This document shows, piece by piece, positions 1 through 6,714 of a DNA stretch of 14,816 bases. Below the pieces are notes generated by a model. The model did no database searches. It was not told where the DNA came from and saw only the letters and a program-made list of their open reading frames with translations. Within the stretch, counting starts at the first letter, position 1. Every line of letters starts with the position of its first letter. Both the position numbers and the translations under genes were made by a program. Source of the DNA: SIG205 sp045545595. Its GTDB lineage: Bacteria > Bacillota_I > Bacilli_A > RF39 > UBA660. Where the stretch lies: NCBI GenBank assembly GCA_045545595.1, contig JAZQBG010000017.1, forward strand, positions 1-14,816, in the 5' to 3' direction.

Positions 1-65
1 ATCATTCTATCAAAAGTTTCCAAAACTCCATTGATTTTTCCTTCAATTTGTTTTAGTATATTCAT
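1..65 (-). CDS. 5' end of an unrecognised gene running off the left edge
   Basis: An ATG at 65-63 on the minus strand opens a frame that stays open to the window edge (21 codons), starting MNILKQIEGKINGVLETFDR. It is preceded by a very strong ribosome binding site, AGGAGG at 77-72, with 6 nt before the ATG. No membrane segment or signal peptide is visible in this stretch. I do not recognise the family with confidence. The start is supported by the Shine-Dalgarno match and by the elaborate structured leader just upstream (66-241), whose first segment is complementary to this binding site. Lying next to an IS30 element suggests an accessory or mobile gene, but that is inference. The product cannot be named from this fragment. 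Confidence 0.5.
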   Translation of the reverse strand, partial: MNILKQIEGKINGVLETFDRM

Positions 66-241
66 TACAAACCTCCTGAGTAGTTATGCATATTGTAAAC
101 ATGGAACAAAAGAGTTATCTTGAGGTTCCGATATTTGGTAGCATAGACTACATTACGGCATAGACCGTTTATATTTGATTGTGACTTAGATCACGTAACA
201 GTTATTATACTGTTTTGGCAAACTATTTCAAGGAGGTTTGT
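66..241 (-). promoter_or_regulatory. Structured leader: SD-sequestering long-range stem enclosing a hairpin array
   Basis: Read on the minus strand towards the gene starting at 65, the leader opens with ACAAACCTCCT (241-231) and ends with AGGAGGTTTGT (77-67), an exact 11-base complement that covers the Shine-Dalgarno site. Between the arms lie five stem-loops. AACAGT/ACTGTT has a 6-nt loop (214-197). GTGA/TCAC has loop TCTAAG (194-181). ACGG/CCGT has loop TCTATG (168-155). GTAG/CTAC has loop TCTATG (151-138). GGAAC/GTTCC has a 17-nt loop (129-103). Three share a 4-6-4 architecture with different stems but a near-identical loop, which argues against chance. If transcribed, the whole would fold as a multibranch RNA that hides the ribosome binding site. 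It could instead act as DNA, for example as a transposon end bound by a recombinase. I see no clear promoter upstream. Confidence 0.5.
138..194 (-). repeat. Three 14-nt hairpins with a shared TCTATG/TCTAAG hexaloop
   Basis: Three units of 4-bp stem, 6-nt loop and 4-bp stem lie at 138-151, 155-168 and 181-194, separated by 3 and 12 nt. On the minus strand the loops are TCTATG, TCTATG and TCTAAG, while the stems differ completely (GTAG, ACGG, GTGA). Conserved loops on varied but paired stems are the pattern expected of a repeated RNA or single-stranded-DNA recognition element. Confidence 0.55.
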
Positions 242-254
242 CTTTTTTTATTTG

Positions 255-1441
255 TTAGGTTGCGGACAAAGTCTGCCGTATGTAATAACAATTTAGTTTA
301 TTTAATATATATTCATCACATAAAAATAACATTGCTTCATAAGGTGATTTACCATTTAATGAAGTCCTGCATAAACTATTTATATTATTCATAATTAAAT
401 CACAATCTTCTTGATCTATATTTTTGAATGATGATCCTTTTGGTAATATGTATCTTATAAATTCATGATTTTTTTCTATCATTCCTTTTTGACATGACAT
501 ATGTGGATCACAGAAAAATAAATGTGTGACATATTCTCCTGTAGATTGTATACATTCTATATTATTTACATCAAAAAATTCATGACCATTATCTGTTAAG
601 ATGACTTGAAATAATCTTTTGTAGTCATCATATGGTATTAATGTTTGTAATATCTCAAATATTCTTGATACTTCTTCTGTGGTTTGACTTTCTAATTTAA
701 ATATAAGCATGAACTTTGATTTTCTCCATAGAAGAGTAAGAAAACAGTCATTTTCTTCCTTTAAACCACAAACAGTATCCATTTCTACAATATTTAAATC
801 AAGGTTATTAGAAATGTAATTAACAAAGTCTTCATATTTTCTTCCAATTAATATTTCTTTTCTTGTTCTTCTTTTAGTTGAATTTTTTCTTTTCTTATAT
901 TTAACTATTCTTGGAAAATCTAATGGTTTAAATTCAAAAACACCATTATTAACATAATTATAAAAAGATGGTTTAAAAAAATCTAAAATATCTGGGTGAT
1001 TGATATATAAATGATTAATGGTTTGTCCTTTTTTAATAAGTGGGGTAAGAGTAGTATTTATTACATGTATTTCTTCAGGAGTTAAATTTATGCCTTTTCT
1101 CGCTACACTTTTTACTTCTCTATAAGAATCATCTGCTTTTCTAGCATAATAAGTATATCTTTCTTTTCTACATCCACTTCTTGATTTACATCCATTACAA
1201 ACATATGGTGTTTTATCTAATTTTTCACAATGTTGATATTTATATAAATTTATAGGATCAGTTATTTTAGAGTAACCATAATTGTTTGGTTTTGAATAAA
1301 CCTTATTTCTATCTATTTCTCTTAGAACAGTTGAATGGTTTCTGTTTATTTCTTTTGAAATTTGATTAATTGATTTATTATCATTTAATCCATCCTCTAT
1401 ATTTTTCTATCTTCGTAAGATAGATGACAATAATTTGCCAT
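255..1441 (-). pseudogene. IS30-family transposase, frameshifted near the start
   Basis: The gene starts at ATG 1441-1439 behind AAAGGAGGC (1455-1447) and reads MANYCHLSYEDRKI before TAG at 1399-1397. Adding one base to the A5 run at 1406-1402 joins it to a frame open down to TAA at 257-255. The joined protein, about 395 residues, starts like IS30 transposases: HLSYEDR, then a helix-turn-helix region (SINQISKEINRNHSTVLREI). It next has four cysteines typical of the family (CNGC at 1200-1189, then SGC), and a DDE core with Asp at 779-777 (EMDTVCG), Asp at 593-591 (LTDNGHEFF) and Glu at 476-474 (KGMIEKNHEFIR), followed by the usual PKG. The catalytic residues are intact. The last dozen residues (YYIRQTLSAT) do not look like the usual family tail, so a second lesion there is possible. 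An A-run slip could in principle rescue expression, but IS30 elements normally have one uninterrupted frame, so I call it broken. Confidence 0.8.
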
Positions 1442-1517
1442 TTTCTTTTGCCTCCTTTTTATGACAAATAAATTGCTTAAAAGTTATTATATACCCTTAT
1501 AAATCTTACTGCACAAC
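259..1517 (-). mobile_element. IS30-family insertion sequence (about 1.26 kb)
   Basis: The interval holds one IS30-type transposase frame on the minus strand. Candidate ends are an imperfect inverted repeat: GTTGCGGACAAAG at 259-271 against GTTGTGCAGTAAG read on the minus strand at 1517-1505, 9 of 13 identical. As in IS30 itself, the transposase reading frame runs into the downstream repeat and starts some 75 nt inside the upstream one. Size fits the family. Exact boundaries and target duplication could not be fixed by eye, and the repeat similarity is modest. Confidence 0.6.
1486..1516 (-). promoter_or_regulatory. Candidate IS30 transposase promoter
   Basis: On the minus strand TTGTGC (1516-1511, inside the putative inverted repeat) lies 19 nt before a perfect TATAAT (1491-1486), 44 nt upstream of the transposase ATG. 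The -10 is good, but the -35 matches only 4 of 6 with a long spacer. A -35 inside a terminal repeat is common in insertion sequences. Confidence 0.35.
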
Positions 1518-1525
1518 TTTTGTGC
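1511..1525. repeat. Small palindrome at the IS30 left end
   Basis: GCACAA-CTT-TTGTGC is a perfect 6-bp inverted repeat with a 3-nt loop, straddling the presumed outer end of the element (about 1517). IS30-family elements tend to insert into palindromic targets, so half of this may be target and half element. From here to the smc promoter (about 1526-1581) I see only AT-rich sequence. Confidence 0.4.
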
Positions 1526-1581
1526 GCTTCTTTTTTTAAATTACATTTTTTTAAAAGTATAATTCAAATTAATTTAAATAA

Positions 1582-1610
1582 TATACAAATTTTGTAATTT
1601 ATTGTATAAT
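1582..1610 (+). promoter_or_regulatory. Promoter of smc
   Basis: TATACA (1582-1587, 4 of 6 to the -35 consensus), a 17-nt spacer and perfect TATAAT (1605-1610) lie 26 nt upstream of the smc start codon. The leader is short and ends in AGGAAGTGAG (1624-1633) as ribosome binding site. Confidence 0.55.
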
Positions 1611-1636
1611 TAATCTACAGGCTAGGAAGTGAGAAC

Positions 1637-4588
1637 ATGTATTTAAAGCAAATTAAGACAGTAGGATTTAAAAGTTTTGCAGATGAAATAAACATAGATT
1701 TATCAACTGGTATAACTGGTATAGTTGGACCTAATGGTTCTGGTAAGAGTAATGTTGTTGATGCAGTACGTTGGGTATTAGGTGAACAATCAGTTAAATC
1801 TCTTCGCGGTGAAGGCGCGATGAGTGACATTATTTTCTCTGGAAGTGAAAAAAGAAAAGGGTCTAGCTATGCATCAGTTAATTTAATTTTTAATAACGAA
1901 GATAAATATTTACCCATTGAATTCAATGAAGTATCAGTAAAAAGAGTTTTATATAAAGATGGAGAAAACGAATATTTTATTAATAACTCTAAATGTAGAT
2001 TGAAAGATATTACAGATTTGTTTATAGACAGTGGTGTAGGTAAAGAATCATTTAATATCATTTCACAAGGTGAAATAGGTGAAATATTAAGCAATAAACC
2101 AGAAGATAGAAGAATAATTTTTGAAGAAGCTGCAGGAGTTTTAAAATACAAAAAAAGAAAAGAAGAAGCAATAAGAAAATTACAAAGAACTCATGAGAAT
2201 TTATCAAGAGTAAATGATATTATAGCTGAGTTAGAAATACAAGTTGAACCATTAAGAAAGCAAAAAGAAACAGCTGAAATTTATCTTAAAAGTAAAAAAG
2301 AATTAGAAAATTATGAAGTTGCTTTAATTACTCATGATATAGATACAATTAATTATGAATATCAAAGAAGTAAGGAAAGAATCGATGAATTAAATAATGA
2401 ATTAAGTAGAATATCTGTTTCTAATATAACTGAAGATATAGAGTTAACTAATAAAAAGACAGAATTGTCTAAAATTGATAAAGAGATATACACTAACAAT
2501 CAACTACTAATAAATATCAGTAGTAAAGTTGAAAAATTAAATGGTGAAAAGAATTTAATTTTAGAACGTGAAAAAAATAGTGTAGATAACAAAGAATTAC
2601 ATGAAAGAATAGTTTCTCTTCAAGAACAATTATTTAATAATAGTAATAATGTTTTACTTATTAAAAATGAATTAGAAACTTTAAAAGTTAATCTTGATGA
2701 GTTAGATGAATTAATCACACAAAGTGAAAGTCAAATTCAAAAGATAAAACAAGAAAGAGCTATAGTAGTAGATGAATTAAATAGTAAAAACAGATACGAA
2801 AATGAACTTAATTTTAAAATTGATATTCTAGAAAAAGCAATAGAAACTGATAGTGGATTATCATATGGGGTAAAAAGTGTATTGCACAACCCTAGACTTA
2901 CTGGTATTAAAGGTATAATTGGTAAAGTTATAGATGTAGAAGAAATATATACTAAAGCAATAGATATCGCATTAGGTGGAGCGAAAGAATATGTAATAAC
3001 AGATACAAAAAGAAGTGCGGTTGAAGCAATAGAATATTTAAAAAATAACAACTTAGGTAGGGCAACATTCTTTCCATTAGAAGTAATTGAGCCTAGAGGA
3101 ATAGATAGTAATGTTTTAAATACTATAAGTAATATAAATGGATTTATTGATATAGCGTCTAATCTGGTTAAATATGATAAATTATATGAAAATATTATTT
3201 TAAATCAATTAGGAAATGTTATAATCGCAAGAAATATAGATGACGCTAATATGATTAGTTCTAAAATAAATCATAGATATAAAATAGTAACTCTAGATGG
3301 AGATTTAGTAAATGTTGGAGGTTCAATAACTGGAGGTAGATATAAAAATAAAACTAGCAATATATTGAATCAAAAATATGAATTAGATGACCTAAATAGA
3401 AAATTACTAGAAACGATTAACACAATAAATTTAAAAGAAGAAAAAATAAATCAATTAGATTATGATTTAAAATTAAAAGAAGAAAAAAAATATGAATATA
3501 CTTCTAAGAAAATAGAAATAGAAGAGATTATTAAAAATAAAAATAAGATATTAATTGAGTCATTAACTAAAAAAGAAGCAATTGAAAAAGAAATTGGACA
3601 TTATAATAATAACTTAGGTGAAGCTCATAACTTAATTATGAATGAGTATTATGAGGAGTTAAGAAAGAAAGAAGAATTAGAAAGTCTTTTAGATAACTTA
3701 AATCAAAAGAAAACTAATTTATCTAATATGATAAATGATATGGAGTCGTCTATTAAGAAAGTCAATTCTAATTACAATAAGTTACAAAATGAGTTAAAGG
3801 AATTAGAAATTAAAATCAATAAAGATGATGTCAAATTAGATAATTTACTAAATACATTAAATGAAGATTATTCTATGACTTTTGAAAGAGCAAAAGAATT
3901 GTATAAATTAGAAACTGAAGAAAATGTTGCACGTACAAAAGTTAGTGAATTAAAAAACACTATTAAAAATTTAGGTGTAGTAAATGTTCTAGCAATAGAA
4001 GAATTTGATAAAGTTAATGTTAGATTTGAATTCTTGACTAATCAAAAACAAGATTTATATAAAGCAGAAAATATGCTTTTAGAAATCATCAATGAAATGG
4101 ATACAGTTATGAAGACTGAATTTATTGCGACATTTGAACGTATTCAAGTAGAATTCTCTAATGTATTTAGGAGTTTATTTGGTGGGGGAACAGCAGAGTT
4201 AAAACTTACTGAACCAACGAATATCCTAGAAACTGGAATAGATATAATTGCCTGTCCACCAGGTAAAAAACTAGCTCATATTTCACTGTTATCAGGTGGA
4301 GAAAAAACATTAACTGCAATAAGTTTATTATTCGCCATACTTAAAATTAAAACAGTTCCGTTCTGTATTTTAGACGAAGTAGAAGCCGCACTTGATGAGG
4401 TAAACGTAGATAGATTTGGTGAATATGTTGAAACACTAAAAGATAAAACTCAATTTATAATAATCACTCATAAAAAGAAAACTATGGAATATGTAGATTA
4501 CTTATATGGTATTACAATGCAAGAATCAGGTATAAGTAAACTAGTTAGTGTAAAACTAGAAGATATAAAAGACGATAATTCAAATTAA
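1637..4588 (+). CDS. smc: Chromosome segregation protein SMC (short-armed)
   Basis: SMC is the ATPase of the bacterial condensin complex (with ScpA and ScpB), which extrudes DNA loops to organise and separate sister chromosomes. All diagnostic parts are present. These are an N-terminal FKSF motif, Walker A GPNGSGKSN (residues 31-39), the R-loop SLRG (55-58), the Q-loop SQGE (143-146), and a hinge domain from about 408 to 568 ending in GGSITGGR. The signature LSGGE is at 885-889 and Walker B CILDE at 910-914, with the D-loop after it. Long coiled coils fill about 165-405 and 570-805. Total length is 983 residues against about 1186 in B. subtilis, and both arms are shortened by a similar amount. 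This resembles the mycoplasma P115/SMC proteins, which are also near 980. The usual neighbours rnc and ftsY are absent: an IS30 element lies upstream and a separate operon downstream. It has its own promoter and terminator. Confidence 0.97.
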   Translation: MYLKQIKTVGFKSFADEINIDLSTGITGIVGPNGSGKSNVVDAVRWVLGEQSVKSLRGEGAMSDIIFSGSEKRKGSSYASVNLIFNNEDKYLPIEFNEVSVKRVLYKDGENEYFINNSKCRLKDITDLFIDSGVGKESFNIISQGEIGEILSNKPEDRRIIFEEAAGVLKYKKRKEEAIRKLQRTHENLSRVNDIIAELEIQVEPLRKQKETAEIYLKSKKELENYEVALITHDIDTINYEYQRSKERIDELNNELSRISVSNITEDIELTNKKTELSKIDKEIYTNNQLLINISSKVEKLNGEKNLILEREKNSVDNKELHERIVSLQEQLFNNSNNVLLIKNELETLKVNLDELDELITQSESQIQKIKQERAIVVDELNSKNRYENELNFKIDILEKAIETDSGLSYGVKSVLHNPRLTGIKGIIGKVIDVEEIYTKAIDIALGGAKEYVITDTKRSAVEAIEYLKNNNLGRATFFPLEVIEPRGIDSNVLNTISNINGFIDIASNLVKYDKLYENIILNQLGNVIIARNIDDANMISSKINHRYKIVTLDGDLVNVGGSITGGRYKNKTSNILNQKYELDDLNRKLLETINTINLKEEKINQLDYDLKLKEEKKYEYTSKKIEIEEIIKNKNKILIESLTKKEAIEKEIGHYNNNLGEAHNLIMNEYYEELRKKEELESLLDNLNQKKTNLSNMINDMESSIKKVNSNYNKLQNELKELEIKINKDDVKLDNLLNTLNEDYSMTFERAKELYKLETEENVARTKVSELKNTIKNLGVVNVLAIEEFDKVNVRFEFLTNQKQDLYKAENMLLEIINEMDTVMKTEFIATFERIQVEFSNVFRSLFGGGTAELKLTEPTNILETGIDIIACPPGKKLAHISLLSGGEKTLTAISLLFAILKIKTVPFCILDEVEAALDEVNVDRFGEYVETLKDKTQFIIITHKKKTMEYVDYLYGITMQESGISKLVSVKLEDIKDDNSN

Positions 4589-4590
4589 AG

Positions 4591-4614
4591 TTATAGTAAA
4601 TCTATAATTTTTTT
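4591..4614 (+). terminator. Weak intrinsic terminator after smc
   Basis: TTATAG-TAAAT-CTATAA forms a 6-bp AT-rich stem followed by seven T residues, starting 2 nt after the smc stop. The low stem stability makes it leaky at best. Confidence 0.5.
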
Positions 4615-4626
4615 CTATGTCATTAA

Positions 4627-4655
4627 TTTACATACAAGATTATACATGGTATAAT
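4627..4655 (+). promoter_or_regulatory. Strong promoter of the SDR-PLP enzyme-PBP operon
   Basis: TTTACA (4627-4632, 5 of 6), a 17-nt spacer and TATAAT (4650-4655) with an extended -10 TG (TGGTATAAT) lie about 40 nt upstream of the reductase start. It is the best sigma-A-type promoter in the window together with the one before rpmG, which has the same -35, spacer length and extended -10. Confidence 0.7.
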
Positions 4656-4696
4656 TTCAAGTAGAAATGTTAGTTGTCATTTAAGGAGTTGATAAC

Positions 4697-5437
4697 GTGA
4701 ATTTAGAAAATTTAAACGCATTAGTTACTGGTGCCTCAAGAGGCATAGGAGCCTCTATAGTTGAAGTTTTGGCTAGTTTTGGTTGTGATGTAATAATAAA
4801 TTACAACAACAGTGAAAAAGAAGCATATCAGTTAGAAGAATATATTAAAAATAAATATAATGTAAAAGTATTAACTATTAAGGCTGATGTTTCAAACGAA
4901 ACAGAAGTAAAAAATATGATTGAACAGATAATTAGTGAATTTGGTAAGTTAGATATATTAGTTAATAATGCTGGTATTGCGATTGATACATTATTCGTAG
5001 ATAAAACTAAAGAAAATTTCAAAAAAATATTAGATGTTAATTTAATTGGTACGTTTTTAGTAAGTAAATATGCTAGTAAATATATGTTAGAAAACAAGTT
5101 TGGTAGAATAATAAATATATCATCAACTAATGGTATTGATACATTTTATCCTATGAGTTTAGATTACGATGCATCTAAAGCAGGAGTTATTTCATTAACG
5201 AAGAATTTTGCGAAAGAACTTGCACCTTATATTAACGTTAACGCAATTGCATCTGGTTGGGTTAATACTGAAACGACTAAAGATTTAGATAAAGATTTTT
5301 ATGAAGAAGAAGTAAATAAAATATTTATGAAAAGATTTGCTGAACCTGAGGAAATTGCAAATGTAGTTTTATTTTTAGCAAGTCCTTTATCAACGTATGT
5401 AAATGGTGAAGTAATAAGAGTAGATGGTGGTTTTTAA
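4697..5437 (+). CDS. ymfI: Short-chain dehydrogenase, FabG-like; probable EF-P 5-aminopentanone reductase (YmfI type)
   Basis: This is a 246-residue classical SDR, a cytoplasmic NAD(P)H-dependent ketoreductase. The cofactor motif TGASRGIG is at residues 11-18, NNAG at 90-93, the structural Asn at 115 (DVNLIG), and the catalytic Ser143, Tyr157 and Lys161 (YDASK). The protein ends in VDGGF like other family members. The start is GTG 4697 behind AAGGAG (4683-4688), with 8 nt spacing. By sequence alone it could be FabG (3-oxoacyl-ACP reductase). There are no fatty-acid genes here, and the next gene, starting 1 nt after this stop, is a YnbB homologue. In B. subtilis ymfI, an SDR, reduces the 5-aminopentanone group on EF-P Lys32, and ynbB is needed for the same modification. 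That pairing, with efp in the same stretch, favours YmfI; this is inference from context. Confidence 0.7.
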   Translation: MNLENLNALVTGASRGIGASIVEVLASFGCDVIINYNNSEKEAYQLEEYIKNKYNVKVLTIKADVSNETEVKNMIEQIISEFGKLDILVNNAGIAIDTLFVDKTKENFKKILDVNLIGTFLVSKYASKYMLENKFGRIINISSTNGIDTFYPMSLDYDASKAGVISLTKNFAKELAPYINVNAIASGWVNTETTKDLDKDFYEEEVNKIFMKRFAEPEEIANVVLFLASPLSTYVNGEVIRVDGGF

Positions 5438-5438
5438 A

Positions 5439-6689
5439 ATGAATGAAATATTAAATATAGATAATAATATTATTGAATTAGTAAATAAAAATGAAAAAGA
5501 ATTATCAAGTGTTTTTAACAAGATTGATGAAACAGTTATGTATAACAGTACTAAAGTGTTAAATGCTTTTGTAAATAACAGAGTATCAACTGAACACTTT
5601 AATGGCACAACTGGTTACGGGTATGGAGATATTGGTAGAGAAGTTATAGAAAAAATATATAGTGAAGTATTAGGTGCAGAAAGCGCATTAGTTAGAAGCC
5701 AATTTATTTCTGGTACTCATGCTTTAACTGTTTGTCTATTCGCACTTTTAAGACCAAATGATACATTACTTAGTATTACTGGTAAACCATACGATACATT
5801 AGATGAAGTAATTGGAATTGTTGAGAATGCAAGTTCATTAAAATCTTTTGGAATTAATTATGAACAAATAGATTTAATTGATGACGATTTTGATTACGAT
5901 AAAATTAAAGAAGTATTAACTAGTAAAAAAATTAAAGTAATTGAAATACAAAGATCAAAAGGTTATTCAACTAGAAAAAGTATTAGTATTGATAATGTAG
6001 AAAAAGTAATAAAATTTATTAAAGAAATAGATAAAGATGTAATAGTAATGATAGACAATTGTTATTGTGAATTTGTTACTATAAAAGAACCTACAGAAGT
6101 AGGGGCAGATGTTATAGTTGGTTCACTTATTAAAAACTTAGGTGGAGGTATTGCGCCTAATGGTGGATATATTGCTGGAAGAAGTGATTTAGTTAGTCTT
6201 GCTAGTGAAAGATTAACAGTACCTGGAGAAGGATCAGAAGTTGGTCCTACATTAGGGATTAACAAGCAATTATTACAAGGGTTATTTATGGCTCCAACTA
6301 CTGTTGGAAGTGCGCTTAAGACTGCTGTTTTAACTAGTAAAGTACTAGAAGATTTAAACTTCTTAGTAGAACCTAAATACAATGAAGAACGTGTAGACAT
6401 AGTTCAAAATATAATATTTAACGATGAAGAAAAACTTGTTAAATACTGTCAAGGTATTCAAGCAGCATCTCCAATTGATTCATTCGCAAAACCTTATCCA
6501 TGGGAAATGCCTGGATACGGAGATAAAGTAATTATGGCTGCTGGAACATTTACTTCCGGTTCATCAATTGAACTAAGTTGTGATGGCCCAATTAGACCAC
6601 CTTATATTGCATACCAACAAGGGGCATTAACATATGAATACGGTAAGTTAGGTGTAATGAAAGCTGTATCAAATTTAGTAAATGATTAA
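5439..6689 (+). CDS. ynbB: YnbB-like PLP-dependent enzyme (methionine gamma-lyase-like / 'aluminum resistance' family)
   Basis: This is a fold-type I pyridoxal-phosphate protein of the YnbB family, 416 residues from ATG 5439. Visible landmarks are TGYGYGDIGRE near residue 60, SGTHAL, the MIDNCYCEF strand with the cofactor-binding Asp, and the likely Schiff-base Lys232 in GSLIKNLGGGIAPNGGYIAG. The family was named after methionine gamma-lyase and aluminium resistance, but in B. subtilis ynbB is required for 5-aminopentanol modification of EF-P. The exact reaction is not settled. An upstream in-frame ATG at 5424 would overlap the reductase by 14 nt. I prefer 5439, which begins 1 nt after the reductase stop, has GGTGG 7 nt upstream and matches the family's N-terminal length. 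The two genes are almost certainly co-transcribed and translationally coupled. Confidence 0.85.
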   Translation: MNEILNIDNNIIELVNKNEKELSSVFNKIDETVMYNSTKVLNAFVNNRVSTEHFNGTTGYGYGDIGREVIEKIYSEVLGAESALVRSQFISGTHALTVCLFALLRPNDTLLSITGKPYDTLDEVIGIVENASSLKSFGINYEQIDLIDDDFDYDKIKEVLTSKKIKVIEIQRSKGYSTRKSISIDNVEKVIKFIKEIDKDVIVMIDNCYCEFVTIKEPTEVGADVIVGSLIKNLGGGIAPNGGYIAGRSDLVSLASERLTVPGEGSEVGPTLGINKQLLQGLFMAPTTVGSALKTAVLTSKVLEDLNFLVEPKYNEERVDIVQNIIFNDEEKLVKYCQGIQAASPIDSFAKPYPWEMPGYGDKVIMAAGTFTSGSSIELSCDGPIRPPYIAYQQGALTYEYGKLGVMKAVSNLVND

Positions 6690-6714
6690 TAAATAATAAG
6701 AAAGCTGGTGAAAT

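Noticed and set aside
138..194. CRISPR array
   Set aside because: The repeats are only 14 nt, the stems differ between units, spacers are 3 and 12 nt, and no cas gene is nearby.
1615..3051. Minus-strand open frames opposite smc
   Set aside because: They lie antisense to a well-conserved gene, have no ribosome binding sites or family motifs, and are side effects of the AT-rich coding strand.
1637..4588. Mycoplasma-type genetic code (TGA = Trp)
   Set aside because: Trp codons are TGG, and all genes are full length with TGA treated as stop.
4697..5437. Plain FabG of fatty-acid synthesis
   Set aside because: Not excluded by sequence, but the gene is tightly coupled to a YnbB homologue and has no acpP, fabD or fabF neighbours, so YmfI is the better reading.
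5424..5438. Upstream ATG as the start of the YnbB-like protein
   Set aside because: It would add MVVFK inside the reductase's end and lacks a convincing ribosome binding site; ATG 5439 fits better.
6062..6400. 112-codon minus-strand frame opposite the YnbB-like gene
   Set aside because: It is an antisense shadow of a conserved PLP domain with no start signal.
5424..6689. Genuine methionine gamma-lyase or aluminium-resistance role
   Set aside because: These are historical family labels; the best experimental link for YnbB in B. subtilis is EF-P modification.
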